Shown piece after piece: positions 7,901-16,249 of a stretch of DNA of 38,320 bases. Numbering within the stretch: the stretch's first letter is position 1; each line of letters starts with the position of its first letter. Origin of the DNA: Candidatus Alangreenwoodia gallinarii (GTDB lineage: Bacteria > Bacillota > Clostridia > Peptostreptococcales > Anaerovoracaceae); assembly GCA_904398315.1 (NCBI GenBank), contig CAJFPD010000112.1, positions 1 through 38,320 on the forward strand, given 5' to 3'. A program made the translations under genes and the position numbers. The notes under the pieces were generated by a model that was given only the letters and a program-made list of their open reading frames with translations, had not been told where the DNA came from and did not search any database.

Positions 7901-10900
7901 TTAAACCTCTATCGTTCCTTCAAAGATCTTTGCCGCATCTCCTGTCATCGTCACTGTAGAGCCGGTGTACTGTACCTTCAGCTCCCCACCGATGACTTTT
8001 ACTGTGATCTCCGCGTCTTTTTCACAGTAGCCGTTTTCCACAGCGGCCACCACAGCCGCGCACGCTCCCGTTCCGCAAGCGCGCGTCTCACCGTTTCCAC
8101 GCTCCCATACGCGCATCTTCAGCTTTTTCGGGCTGATCACCTTTACAAATTCCGTATTTGTCCTCTCCGGGAACAGATCGCTGTGTTCGAATTTCGGCCC
8201 GATATCGTGAATATCCACGGCATCCACATTATTGACGAAGATGACGCAGTGCGGATTGCCGATGTTTACGCAGGTGATATTGTAATCTTTTCCTCCTACG
8301 GTCACCGGCTCGTTTACCACTTTGTCAGCGGCGATATTCACAGGGATGGCTGCCGGTTCCAGCTTTACTTCTCCCATATCAGCCGTCGCCGCCGTCACTT
8401 CTCCGTACTGCTTGATCAGTTTTACGGTCCTTACACCTGCCTCTGTCTCCACCGTCACCGTGGAAGCGTCAGGAGCTATTCCTTCATCGTGGAGATATTT
8501 CGCCACGCAGCGGAGCGCATTGCCGGAAACGCCGCCGTAAGTTCCGTCCTGATTGATGATCTCCATCCTGGCATCCGCCTTGTCGGACGGATAGATGAGA
8601 ACGATACCGTCGCCGCCGATTCCCAGATGACGGTCGGACAGCGTCACTGCCAGACCCTCCGGATTATCCGGTTTCTGCTCAAAGCAGTTGAAATAGATAT
8701 AGTCGTTCTGAGTACCGCTGAGCTTTACGAAACGGAGTACCTGTCTCTCTTCTCTCATCTCATTGATATTTACAAGCTCGGTACACTCTTTCGTAAATTT
8801 CGAACGCAGGCTTCTGATCAGAGCGGAGGCCGTATCCATAGAGGTGAGGCACGGAATCGCTCTCTCCACAGCCTTGCGGCGGATCTTGACGGAGTCCTTT
8901 GTCGGAATTCTTCCCCGCGAGGAGGTGGAGATGACATAATCCACCTTTCCGCTCTCCATGATCGTCATACAGTTGTTGTCCGACTCATGGATCTTATCCA
9001 CATGATGCACCCAGATTCCTTCGCCCTCGATGACATCAGCCGTTCCTTTCGTGGCGTAGATCTCAAATCCGAGATCGGAAAATCCTTTGGCGATATCCAC
9101 GACCTCCGGCTTATCCCTGTCGCGGACAGTGATGAGGACACCTCCGTTCTTTTTCATCTCATAGCCCGCCGCCACGAGACCTTTGTAAAGCGCTTCTTCC
9201 AGCGATGCCGCGATCCCCAGCACCTCACCTGTGGATTTCATCTCCGGTCCCAGATGCGTGTCCACATTGATGAGTTTTTCAAAGGAGAATACCGGGACTT
9301 TTACCGCATAGTACGGAGATTTTCTGTAGAGTCCCGTGCCGTATCCCATGTCCGAGAGCTTTTCGCCGAGCATAGCTCTCGTGGCCAGATCCACCATAGG
9401 AACACCGGTTACCTTGCTGATATACGGCACTGTTCTCGAGGACCTCGGATTGACCTCGATGACATACAGATCATTTTCGTAGATCAGATACTGTATGTTT
9501 ACGAGTCCCAGCGTATTCATGGAGAGAGCCAGACGCTTCGACTGATCGATGATCTTTTCGATGATATCGTCGTTGATATTCCATGCCGGATATACGGCGA
9601 TGGAGTCGCCGGAATGGATTCCGGTCCTTTCGATATGTTCCATGATACCCGGAATCAGAATTTCCTCTCCGTCACAGATCGCATCGATTTCCAGCTCGAT
9701 TCCCATCAGATATTTGTCGATGAGGATCGGATTTTCGATCTCCTGACGCAGGATGATCTCCATATACTCTCTAATATCGTTATCATCGAAGGCGATGATC
9801 ATGTTCTGTCCGCCCAGAACGTAGGACGGGCGCATGAGAACGGGATAGCCGATGGTATTTGCCGCATCCAGTGCCTCTTCTGTCGTCATGACGGTTACAC
9901 CGGCAGCGCGCTTTATCTTCAGATCTTCCAGCAGTTCATCGAAACGCTCTCTGTCCTCCGCCATATCGATACTGTCCGGCGGAGTTCCGAGGATACGGAC
10001 CCCCTGTTCGTTCAGATGTTTTGTCAGTTTGATGGCCGTCTGTCCTCCGAAGGCAACCACGACAGCATCCGGCTGCTCCGTATGGATGATATTCATCACA
10101 TCTTCATTTGTCAGCGGCTCAAAGTACAGTCTGTCAGCCGTATCGAAGTCGGTGGATACTGTCTCCGGATTATTGTTGACGATAACCACCTCATATCCGG
10201 CTTTCTTCAGCGACCAGACGCACTGCACCGAGGAATAATCGAATTCGATACCCTGACCGATGCGGATCGGACCGGAACCGAAGACGATGACCGTTCCCCT
10301 GTCATTCTTATCCCTGCGCTCCTCTTCGATAAAATGGGCAGCCTCGTTTTCTTCGTCATACGTAGAATAAAAGTACGGCGTTTCAGCTGCAAACTCCGCC
10401 GCGCAGGTATCGACCATCTTGTAGGCCGCATATCTTCTTTCCCGTATTTTCTGTCCTGAGAGCTTCTCGATAACTTTATCGAGGAAAGACATCTTCTTCG
10501 CCGCAAGGTAGAGCTCGTCCGTCAGCTCCTCGTTCTGCAGACGCTTTTCCATGGCGATGATATTGCATATTTTGTACAGGAACCATTCATCGATCTTTGT
10601 AATCTCGTGAATACGGTCCACATCTGCAATTCCTCTCTTCAGAGCCTGGTAGATGACGAAAAGTCTTTCATCGTCACATTCCCAGAGTTTCTCAGCTATC
10701 CTCTCATCGGAAAGCTCCGACAGAGCCTCTTCATCCAGAGTATCGTGGGAGATTTCAGCGCCGCGCACCGCTTTCATCAGAGCTTCCTCAAAAGACTGGC
10801 CGATAGCCATGACTTCACCTGTGGCCTTCATCTGTGTGCCCAGCGTCCGCTTCGCGTAGACGAATTTATCGAATGGCCATTTAGGGAACTTGACGACCAC

Positions 10901-11956
10901 ATAATCCAGTGCCGGTTCGAAGCAGGCATACGTATTGCCTGTAACCGCATTTTTTATCTCATCCAGCGTAAAGCCGATGGCGATTTTCGCCGCCACCTTT
11001 GCGATCGGATATCCTGTAGCCTTAGAAGCGAGAGCCGATGAACGCGATACTCTCGGATTCACTTCGATGACGGCATACTCGAAGCTCTCCGGATGGAGCG
11101 CAAACTGACAGTTACATCCGCCCTCCACCTTCAGTTCCGATATGATGTCGAGAGACGCTTTTCTAAGCATCTGATATTCCTTATCCGAAAGAGTGACTGC
11201 AGGAGCGATGACGATACTGTCTCCCGTGTGTACGCCGACAGGATCGAAATTTTCCATGGAGCATACCGTGATAACATTTCCGCTGCTGTCCCTCATGACT
11301 TCAAATTCGATCTCTTTCCATCCGGCGATGCACTTTTCCACCAGAACCTGTGTGATCGGAGAGAGACGCAGGCCGTGTTCTGTAATTTCTCTCAGCTCAG
11401 CCTCATCGTTGACGATACCGCCGCCGCTTCCGCCCAGAGTGAAGGCAGGGCGGATAATCACAGGATAGCCGATCTCCTCTGCAAATTCCACCGCAGACTC
11501 GATATCATTTACCACCTTGGAAGGGATAACAGGCTGCCCGATGGACTCCATGGTATCCTTGAACATCTGGCGGTCTTCCGCCCGGTCGATGGTCTCGGGA
11601 TTTGCTCCCAGAAGCATGACTCCCTGCTCTTCGAGAAATCCCTCTTTCGCCAGCTGCATGGAAAGCGTCAGACCTGTCTGGCCGCCCAGTGTGGAGAGCA
11701 GGCCGTCCGGCTTTTCCTTAGCGATGATTCTCTTCACCGTTTCCAGACAGAGCGGCTCGATGTAAATGCTGTCGGCCATATGCTTGTCCGTCATGATGGT
11801 AGCCGGATTGGAGTTTACGAGTACGACCTCCAGGCCCTCCTCTTTCAGGGCACGGCATGCCTGTGTTCCTGCATAGTCGAATTCAGCGGCCTGGCCGATT
11901 ACGATCGGACCGGAACCGATGACCATTACTTTTTTGAGCTTGCTATTTAACGGCAT
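7901..11956 (-). CDS. carB-dapF: Fusion of carbamoyl-phosphate synthase large subunit (CarB) and diaminopimelate epimerase (DapF)
   Basis: One uninterrupted 1351-codon frame. Residues 1-1066 are a complete CarB: two homologous ATP-grasp halves (GSGPIVIGQAAEFDYAGTQ near residue 15, GSGPIRIGQGIEFDYSSVQ near residue 560) and the regulatory C-terminal domain ending at ELVNINEM. Residues from about 1067 are a complete DapF of about 285 residues: LSGTQNDYIYFN, GGDGIVLI, GNPHCVIFVNN and the second catalytic Cys1294 in ERGNGETRACGTGA. The first catalytic Cys of DapF (CGNG motif) is Ser1144 here (SGNALRC). No stop or ribosome site is visible at the junction near 8758. The ATG overlaps the carA stop by 14 bases with GGAGG upstream. 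CarB makes carbamoyl phosphate for pyrimidines and arginine; DapF would make meso-diaminopimelate for lysine and peptidoglycan. A lost stop codon or assembly error at the junction is possible, but both halves are full length. Confidence 0.93.
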   Translation of the reverse strand: MPLNSKLKKVMVIGSGPIVIGQAAEFDYAGTQACRALKEEGLEVVLVNSNPATIMTDKHMADSIYIEPLCLETVKRIIAKEKPDGLLSTLGGQTGLTLSMQLAKEGFLEEQGVMLLGANPETIDRAEDRQMFKDTMESIGQPVIPSKVVNDIESAVEFAEEIGYPVIIRPAFTLGGSGGGIVNDEAELREITEHGLRLSPITQVLVEKCIAGWKEIEFEVMRDSSGNVITVCSMENFDPVGVHTGDSIVIAPAVTLSDKEYQMLRKASLDIISELKVEGGCNCQFALHPESFEYAVIEVNPRVSRSSALASKATGYPIAKVAAKIAIGFTLDEIKNAVTGNTYACFEPALDYVVVKFPKWPFDKFVYAKRTLGTQMKATGEVMAIGQSFEEALMKAVRGAEISHDTLDEEALSELSDERIAEKLWECDDERLFVIYQALKRGIADVDRIHEITKIDEWFLYKICNIIAMEKRLQNEELTDELYLAAKKMSFLDKVIEKLSGQKIRERRYAAYKMVDTCAAEFAAETPYFYSTYDEENEAAHFIEEERRDKNDRGTVIVFGSGPIRIGQGIEFDYSSVQCVWSLKKAGYEVVIVNNNPETVSTDFDTADRLYFEPLTNEDVMNIIHTEQPDAVVVAFGGQTAIKLTKHLNEQGVRILGTPPDSIDMAEDRERFDELLEDLKIKRAAGVTVMTTEEALDAANTIGYPVLMRPSYVLGGQNMIIAFDDNDIREYMEIILRQEIENPILIDKYLMGIELEIDAICDGEEILIPGIMEHIERTGIHSGDSIAVYPAWNINDDIIEKIIDQSKRLALSMNTLGLVNIQYLIYENDLYVIEVNPRSSRTVPYISKVTGVPMVDLATRAMLGEKLSDMGYGTGLYRKSPYYAVKVPVFSFEKLINVDTHLGPEMKSTGEVLGIAASLEEALYKGLVAAGYEMKKNGGVLITVRDRDKPEVVDIAKGFSDLGFEIYATKGTADVIEGEGIWVHHVDKIHESDNNCMTIMESGKVDYVISTSSRGRIPTKDSVKIRRKAVERAIPCLTSMDTASALIRSLRSKFTKECTELVNINEMREERQVLRFVKLSGTQNDYIYFNCFEQKPDNPEGLAVTLSDRHLGIGGDGIVLIYPSDKADARMEIINQDGTYGGVSGNALRCVAKYLHDEGIAPDASTVTVETEAGVRTVKLIKQYGEVTAATADMGEVKLEPAAIPVNIAADKVVNEPVTVGGKDYNITCVNIGNPHCVIFVNNVDAVDIHDIGPKFEHSDLFPERTNTEFVKVISPKKLKMRVWERGNGETRACGTGACAAVVAAVENGYCEKDAEITVKVIGGELKVQYTGSTVTMTGDAAKIFEGTIEV

Positions 11957-13049
11957 TTACTCCGACCTCCTTCATCAGTGCTATAAAATCATCGAACAGG
12001 AACCCGGAATCCAGCGGACCGGCGGACGCTTCCGGATGAAACTGAACGGTGAAAACGGGAATTCCTCTGTATCTTACGCCCTCACATGTATTGTCGTTTG
12101 CATTTACAAAACTCACTTCGGCAAAATCCGGCAGACTTTCGCTGACGACGCAGTAGCCGTGATTCTGACTGGTGATGAAAACTCTGTTGTCTGACAGTCT
12201 CTTGGCCGGCTGATTTGCTCCCCGGTGTCCGTATTTCATCTTTTCGGTCCGGCCGCCGGCAGCCAGAGCTGTAAGCTGATGACCGAGGCAGATTCCGAAC
12301 ATCGGAATTCCGCTGTCCATCAGCTTTCTTATTTCGCGGATCACATTTACGTTTTCCGCCGGATCTCCCGGACCGTTTGAGAGCATGATGCCGTCCGGCT
12401 TCATCGCCTCGATCTCCTCCGCCGTGGTGCTGTACGGGACGACGGTGACATCGCAGCCTCTTTTCTGCAGTTCGCGGCAGATATTTCTCTTCGCACCCAG
12501 ATCCATGAGCACAACCTTCAGCGGATCTGCTGTCTCATCTGTGTGAAGGTGTTCCTCTTTTTCATCGCAGGACGTGTTGGCCACCGCCTCTGTGATAGTG
12601 TACTGCTTTATATCCCAGATACTGGCCGATTTTTCCTCGGGAAGCTCCGAGAGAATCAGCGCATTCATCACGCCGTTCTCCCGCACGATTTTCGTGAGAG
12701 CTCTCGTATCGATCCCGTATATTCCCGGAATATTCTGCTCCCGCAAAAAAGTGTCAAGATCCCCCTGATTTCTGAAATTGGAAGGCTCCTGACACCACTC
12801 TCTGACGATATACCCTTTAACGAAGGATTTTCTGCTCTCAAAATCCTGCGGAATGACACCGTAATTGCCGATCAGCGGAAACGTCTGAACGACGATCTGT
12901 CCGTAATAACTCGGATCCGTAAGCGTCTCCAAATAACCTGTCATGGCCGTCGTAAATACCACTTCTCCGGTGACATCTCCTTCGGCGCCGAATGCCTTGC
13001 CCTTAAAAACAGCGCCGTTTTCAAGCAGCAGATATCTTGCCTTATCCAT
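11943..13049 (-). CDS. carA: Carbamoyl-phosphate synthase small (glutaminase) subunit
   Basis: Hydrolyses glutamine and channels ammonia to CarB. With the ATG at 13049 the protein has 368 residues, the family length. The reading frame extends eight codons up to a TTG at 13073, but ATG 13049 has GGAGGGAGAA directly upstream and gives the usual N-terminus (MDKARYLLLENG). The N-terminal domain has TTAMTGYLETLTDPSY and GNYG; the C-terminal class I amidotransferase has SNGPGDP, the nucleophile in FGICLGHQ, and QFHPEA. Its last codons overlap the start of carB, which fits a 1:1 complex. It starts about 35 bases after the terminator of the ANTAR gene, with no clear promoter between. Confidence 0.97.
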   Translation of the reverse strand: MDKARYLLLENGAVFKGKAFGAEGDVTGEVVFTTAMTGYLETLTDPSYYGQIVVQTFPLIGNYGVIPQDFESRKSFVKGYIVREWCQEPSNFRNQGDLDTFLREQNIPGIYGIDTRALTKIVRENGVMNALILSELPEEKSASIWDIKQYTITEAVANTSCDEKEEHLHTDETADPLKVVLMDLGAKRNICRELQKRGCDVTVVPYSTTAEEIEAMKPDGIMLSNGPGDPAENVNVIREIRKLMDSGIPMFGICLGHQLTALAAGGRTEKMKYGHRGANQPAKRLSDNRVFITSQNHGYCVVSESLPDFAEVSFVNANDNTCEGVRYRGIPVFTVQFHPEASAGPLDSGFLFDDFIALMKEVGVNAVK

Positions 13050-13084
13050 TTCTCCCTCCGTTATATTTTTCAATTATTTTTACA

Positions 13085-13123
13085 AAAAACGGCCGGCCGG
13101 ACCGAAAACAGCGGCAGCCGTTT
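13085..13123 (-). terminator. Intrinsic terminator between the ANTAR gene and carA
   Basis: On the minus strand ACGGC-TG-CCG pairs with CGG-CC-GGCCGT around a loop of about a dozen bases, followed by six T. It starts about six bases after the ANTAR stop codon. The short distance to carA means carA is either read through or served by an unrecognised promoter. Confidence 0.8.
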
Positions 13124-13128
13124 CTGTT

Positions 13129-13704
13129 TTATTTATTGTAATATGTCCTGAGAATACTCTGTGACACATTCTTTTTCGACACTCTCAGATCCATGGCCTG
13201 TTTTTCGATGTATCTGTGCGCCTGGGATTCCGTCATGTTCAGATGAGACATGAGCATTCCCTTTGCCCGGTTCACCAGCTTCGTTTCTTCGATGCTTTCC
13301 TTCAGCTCCAGGTTCTCTTTTTTCAGTCTGTCGAATACCCGGCCGAAGACGATGGCATCGCGCAGCGCACAGGAAAAAATCTTTCTTTCCACGGGTCTTT
13401 TCATAGCGATCACACCGTGTTCTTCCAGTTTTTTTCCTACGCGGGAATAAGATTCCGGATTTGTGATGAGTATGACAGGATTTCTCTCGGACTCCGCCGT
13501 ATATACGGCAAATTCAATTCCCTGTTCGTCTTTCATGGGTGTGTTTATGATGACCAGATCGATATCATTCTCCTTCAGGCTCAGCCTGGCATCGCTTCCT
13601 CCGGAAACAGAGACGATATTTGCTTCCCCAAGAACTTCGCCGAGCATTTTCCGCAGCAAATCCAGAGTCTTCTCAGACCCTGCAGCAAGAAGTATATTAT
13701 TCAT
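13129..13704 (-). CDS. ANTAR-domain RNA-binding antiterminator with pseudo-receiver
   Basis: A 191-residue regulator. Residues 1-115 are a CheY-like receiver, 120-140 a probable coiled coil (DRLKKENLELKESIEE), and 140-190 an ANTAR domain (RAKGMLMSHLNMTESQAHRYI, then KQAMDLRVSKKNV). ANTAR domains bind paired hexaloop hairpins in leader RNA and block terminators. The receiver looks inactive for phosphorylation: the usual acidic pair is absent (ILLAAGSE) and the phospho-acceptor position is Asn54 (LVIINTPM); KRP remains at the Lys position. The best target in sight is the glnN leader (2447-2491), as is known for ANTAR regulators of glutamine synthetase in clostridia. The site next to the ATG (GGAGG with one base of spacing) is too close; AGGAG 13 bases upstream may serve. 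It follows trxB after 200 bases and is followed by a terminator. Confidence 0.92.
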   Translation of the reverse strand: MNNILLAAGSEKTLDLLRKMLGEVLGEANIVSVSGGSDARLSLKENDIDLVIINTPMKDEQGIEFAVYTAESERNPVILITNPESYSRVGKKLEEHGVIAMKRPVERKIFSCALRDAIVFGRVFDRLKKENLELKESIEETKLVNRAKGMLMSHLNMTESQAHRYIEKQAMDLRVSKKNVSQSILRTYYNK

Positions 13705-13851
13705 GCCTCCGCCAACACTCCTGTTCTTCTGTCATTCCGCGCAAAACACCGGAAAAGACGACTTCTGAAAAACAGCTCTGCCGCCATACGCGAAAAAAGC
13801 ATATGAAACTCATCCGTGTCCGTCAGCGCCACACTTCAACTTATTCAGCTA

Positions 13852-13857
13852 ATTATA
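13852..13857 (-). promoter_or_regulatory. Possible -10 element upstream of the ANTAR gene
   Basis: A perfect TATAAT on the minus strand about 150 bases before the ANTAR start codon. No good -35 hexamer is found at 16-19 bases. The 200-base gap between trxB and this gene suggests an independent promoter, but this call is weak. Confidence 0.35.
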
Positions 13858-13905
13858 CATGATCGCATTTCTTTTTCATAGTGGAATTGCGTGAAATAGA
13901 CAAAA

Positions 13906-14781
13906 TTATTCCCGCTCTGCTCTTTTCTTCTGACGCAGATAGCGGATAGCGGCTGTACCTGCTTCCGCACCGTCACTGACAGCCTTCGAAACCTGAAGCA
14001 GTCCTCCTGTACAGTCTCCTGCCGCAAAAAGACCGGAAACAGGCGTCGATCCGTCCTCTGCGATTATCCACTTTCCATCGGCGTCCACAGCGCCCAGCTT
14101 TCTGCCCAGATCCGTGCTGCCGGCCGTTCCCTCCGCCACGAAGACTCCGGAAACAGACATGGCTGTTCCGTCTTCAAAACGAACTTCCGAAACCAGCTGA
14201 TCTCCCCACAATTCCGCAATTTTCTCCTTTTTGACCGCGATATTTGAAGGAACCTCCGCCTCCATCTCTCTGCCGTTGGTGAGAATCGTTACAGATTTTA
14301 CCACTCCGGCGAGATGTTCTGCTTCACTTACCGCATAAGCTCCGTTGCCGATTACGACTACGTCATTTCCTCTGTGGAAAAATGCATCGCATACCGCACA
14401 GTAACTTACTCCTGCTCCTTCAAACTTCTTCAGTCCGGGGATATCAGGTGCCTTCCGCACGGAACCTGCTGCGATGATGAGAGCTTCCGCTTCATGCTGT
14501 CCCCGGTCTGTGACGATCTGAAAATTTCCGTCCCATGACACGCTGAACACTTCCTCATCGAGAACGGTTACTCCCAGCCTCTCAGCTCCGCGGATACCGC
14601 TTTCAAAGAGCTCCTGTCCGCTCACCGGTTCGGCAAATCCGTAATAATTTTCTATTTTTTCCGCCTTGCCCAGAGAACCGGAAGACATGCCTGTGACCAC
14701 AGTGGAAAGTCCCGCTCTTGCGGTATACAGAGCAGCCGATATACCGGCAGGCCCCTTGCCTATGATAAAAACATCTGTCAT
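13906..14781 (-). CDS. trxB: Thioredoxin reductase-like flavoprotein lacking NADPH motifs
   Basis: A 291-residue FAD disulfide reductase. FAD-binding GKGPAGISAALY is at residues 8-19, the redox pair Cys128/Cys131 is in SYCAVCDAF, and the second FAD motif is LFAAGDCTGG. In place of the usual NADPH signature GGGDSA it has GNGAYA (145-150), and the HRRxxFR motif is replaced by TNGREME. Loss of both motifs is known from ferredoxin-dependent flavin thioredoxin reductases (FFTR) of clostridia and from DTR of cyanobacteria, so electrons may come from ferredoxin. Its ATGA overlaps the methyltransferase stop, so the two are translated together; a thioredoxin-like gene is first in the same unit. Family is certain, electron donor inferred. 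Confidence 0.92.
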   Translation of the reverse strand: MTDVFIIGKGPAGISAALYTARAGLSTVVTGMSSGSLGKAEKIENYYGFAEPVSGQELFESGIRGAERLGVTVLDEEVFSVSWDGNFQIVTDRGQHEAEALIIAAGSVRKAPDIPGLKKFEGAGVSYCAVCDAFFHRGNDVVVIGNGAYAVSEAEHLAGVVKSVTILTNGREMEAEVPSNIAVKKEKIAELWGDQLVSEVRFEDGTAMSVSGVFVAEGTAGSTDLGRKLGAVDADGKWIIAEDGSTPVSGLFAAGDCTGGLLQVSKAVSDGAEAGTAAIRYLRQKKRAERE

Positions 14782-16238
14782 GATATCACCTCTTTTTCAG
14801 CCAGCAGTCTGTAGAGCGCCGGTTTCACATGAAACTCTCTCATCAGCTCTTCCACCTCCTGCAGTGATTTTTCTCTCTTCGCTTTCGGGATGTGTGTCTT
14901 TACCGCCCGTATCATAACATTCTTCGGCGTATGAGAAAAATCCACAAATTCCAGCACCTGCGTCTTATATCCCATGTATTCCAGAAGAGACGCGCGGACC
15001 GCATCGGTGGCAAGAGCGGAAAACCGCTCTTTCAGCAGACCGTATTTTGTCAGCAGTGAGAGATTTCCTCCTTCGATCTGGCCGTTCATTTCGTGCTGGC
15101 AGCAGGGAACGGAGAGAATCACCCGGCTGTTCCACTCCATCGCGTGCATCAGGGCATAATCCGTAGCCGTATCACAGGCATGCAGAGTGATAACCATATC
15201 CACCGGTTCGTCACTCTCGTAAACGCCGATATCTCCTACCTCAAATCTGAGATTCTCATAGCCGTATTTCTCCGCCGCTTTTCTGCATTTTCCGATGACA
15301 TCGGCTTTCAGATCCAGGCCTGTCATATACGCCCTGATCTTTTTCACAAAGGTCAGATAATAATACAGGATAAACGTCAGATAAGCCTTGCCGCATCCGA
15401 AATCCACGATGTGAATTTCTTCAAAGCCGCAGGCATCCACCGCATCGTCCACGATTTCCAGGAAACGGTTGATCTGGCGGAATTTATCGCCCATGCTCTT
15501 TACGATTTTTCCCTCTTCAGTAAAAATGCCCATATCGGTCAGAGGAGCCACTGCGGTTCCTTCCTCTATGAGCCTTTTCTTCTTCCGGTTGTGCTGCGGG
15601 ATACCATCTGCCGTTTTTTCAGAGCCGTCTGTCGCCTGTCCGTACCCGCACGCTGTCACATTATATTGAATTCCGTAATTTTCTGTATTTTTTCTGCCGC
15701 CAGTATCGCTGTCCTGTCCCGTTGCCTTCCGGTATTCGGGGCCGATATCCGGAATTTTTCTGCGGATCTCCTGAACCGCCTTTTTCCGGCTGACGCTGCG
15801 GGAATTTTTTCCCGTAAGTATTTTTCCTTTTTTGGAAATTCTCATGCTGAACTCAGTCTCCGCCGTAAAAGCGTTGACCTGGCGGAATCCTCTTTCCAGA
15901 AAAGAGACGATATATTCCGCTACCGCCTTCTTTTCCATGTTATCGTGAAATACCTGCGTCTCTGTGAACTTTTCCGCCTGATATTTCAGCACCCCGCCGA
16001 TCAGCTTCGGAGAAATTACGATTTTTCCGCAGATATCATCCGCCTGCGGCACAGAAACGTGATCCGCCCGCGATCCTGTCTGCTGACCTTCCTCCGTTCC
16101 TGTCCGCAATCCGTCCGCTGATTCCCTGAACCGTCTGTTGCTGATAACAATCTTCTGCGGATTTTCTTTTATCATGTTATCCACAACCGCTTTTGCCTCA
16201 TCCCGGTTCAGGCTTCTCTTATCTCCGTCATCGCTCAT
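14778..16238 (-). CDS. SAM-dependent methyltransferase of the Methyltransf_32 type, with low-complexity insertions
   Basis: A 486-residue predicted methyltransferase. The SAM-binding motif HIVDFGCGKAYLTF is near residues 276-290, LDLKAD follows at 308-313, then HACDTATD (353-360) and VPCCQHE (377-383), the combination seen in the Methyltransf_32 family (related to eukaryotic METTL25/GSTCD-like proteins). HNRKKKRLIEEG (216-227) and KFRQINRFLEIV (252-263) are also family-like. Substrate is unknown; tRNA or another RNA is possible. The N-terminal 215 residues carry a duplicated KIVIS segment (29-33 and 72-76) and polar, poorly conserved insertions (about 35-70 and 165-215). It starts 11 bases after the thioredoxin-like gene and overlaps trxB by four bases. 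Confidence 0.85.
   Translation of the reverse strand: MSDDGDKRSLNRDEAKAVVDNMIKENPQKIVISNRRFRESADGLRTGTEEGQQTGSRADHVSVPQADDICGKIVISPKLIGGVLKYQAEKFTETQVFHDNMEKKAVAEYIVSFLERGFRQVNAFTAETEFSMRISKKGKILTGKNSRSVSRKKAVQEIRRKIPDIGPEYRKATGQDSDTGGRKNTENYGIQYNVTACGYGQATDGSEKTADGIPQHNRKKKRLIEEGTAVAPLTDMGIFTEEGKIVKSMGDKFRQINRFLEIVDDAVDACGFEEIHIVDFGCGKAYLTFILYYYLTFVKKIRAYMTGLDLKADVIGKCRKAAEKYGYENLRFEVGDIGVYESDEPVDMVITLHACDTATDYALMHAMEWNSRVILSVPCCQHEMNGQIEGGNLSLLTKYGLLKERFSALATDAVRASLLEYMGYKTQVLEFVDFSHTPKNVMIRAVKTHIPKAKREKSLQEVEELMREFHVKPALYRLLAEKEVIS
14821..14836. promoter_or_regulatory. Candidate parS centromere site
   Basis: The 16-base site inside the methyltransferase gene matches the parS palindrome TGTTTCACGTGAAACA at 13 positions; the core GTTTCA-y-GTGAAAC on the minus strand differs at one base. 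parS sites are commonly found within genes close to oriC, and soj/parA lies in this window. A single weak-to-moderate match inside a coding region can also be chance. Confidence 0.4.
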
Positions 16239-16249
16239 GCCGTGTCCTC

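Noticed and set aside
8183-10459. 758-codon open frame on the plus strand inside carB-dapF
   Set aside because: It is antisense to a well-conserved gene, reads as His/Arg-rich low-quality sequence and has no family motifs or ribosome site.
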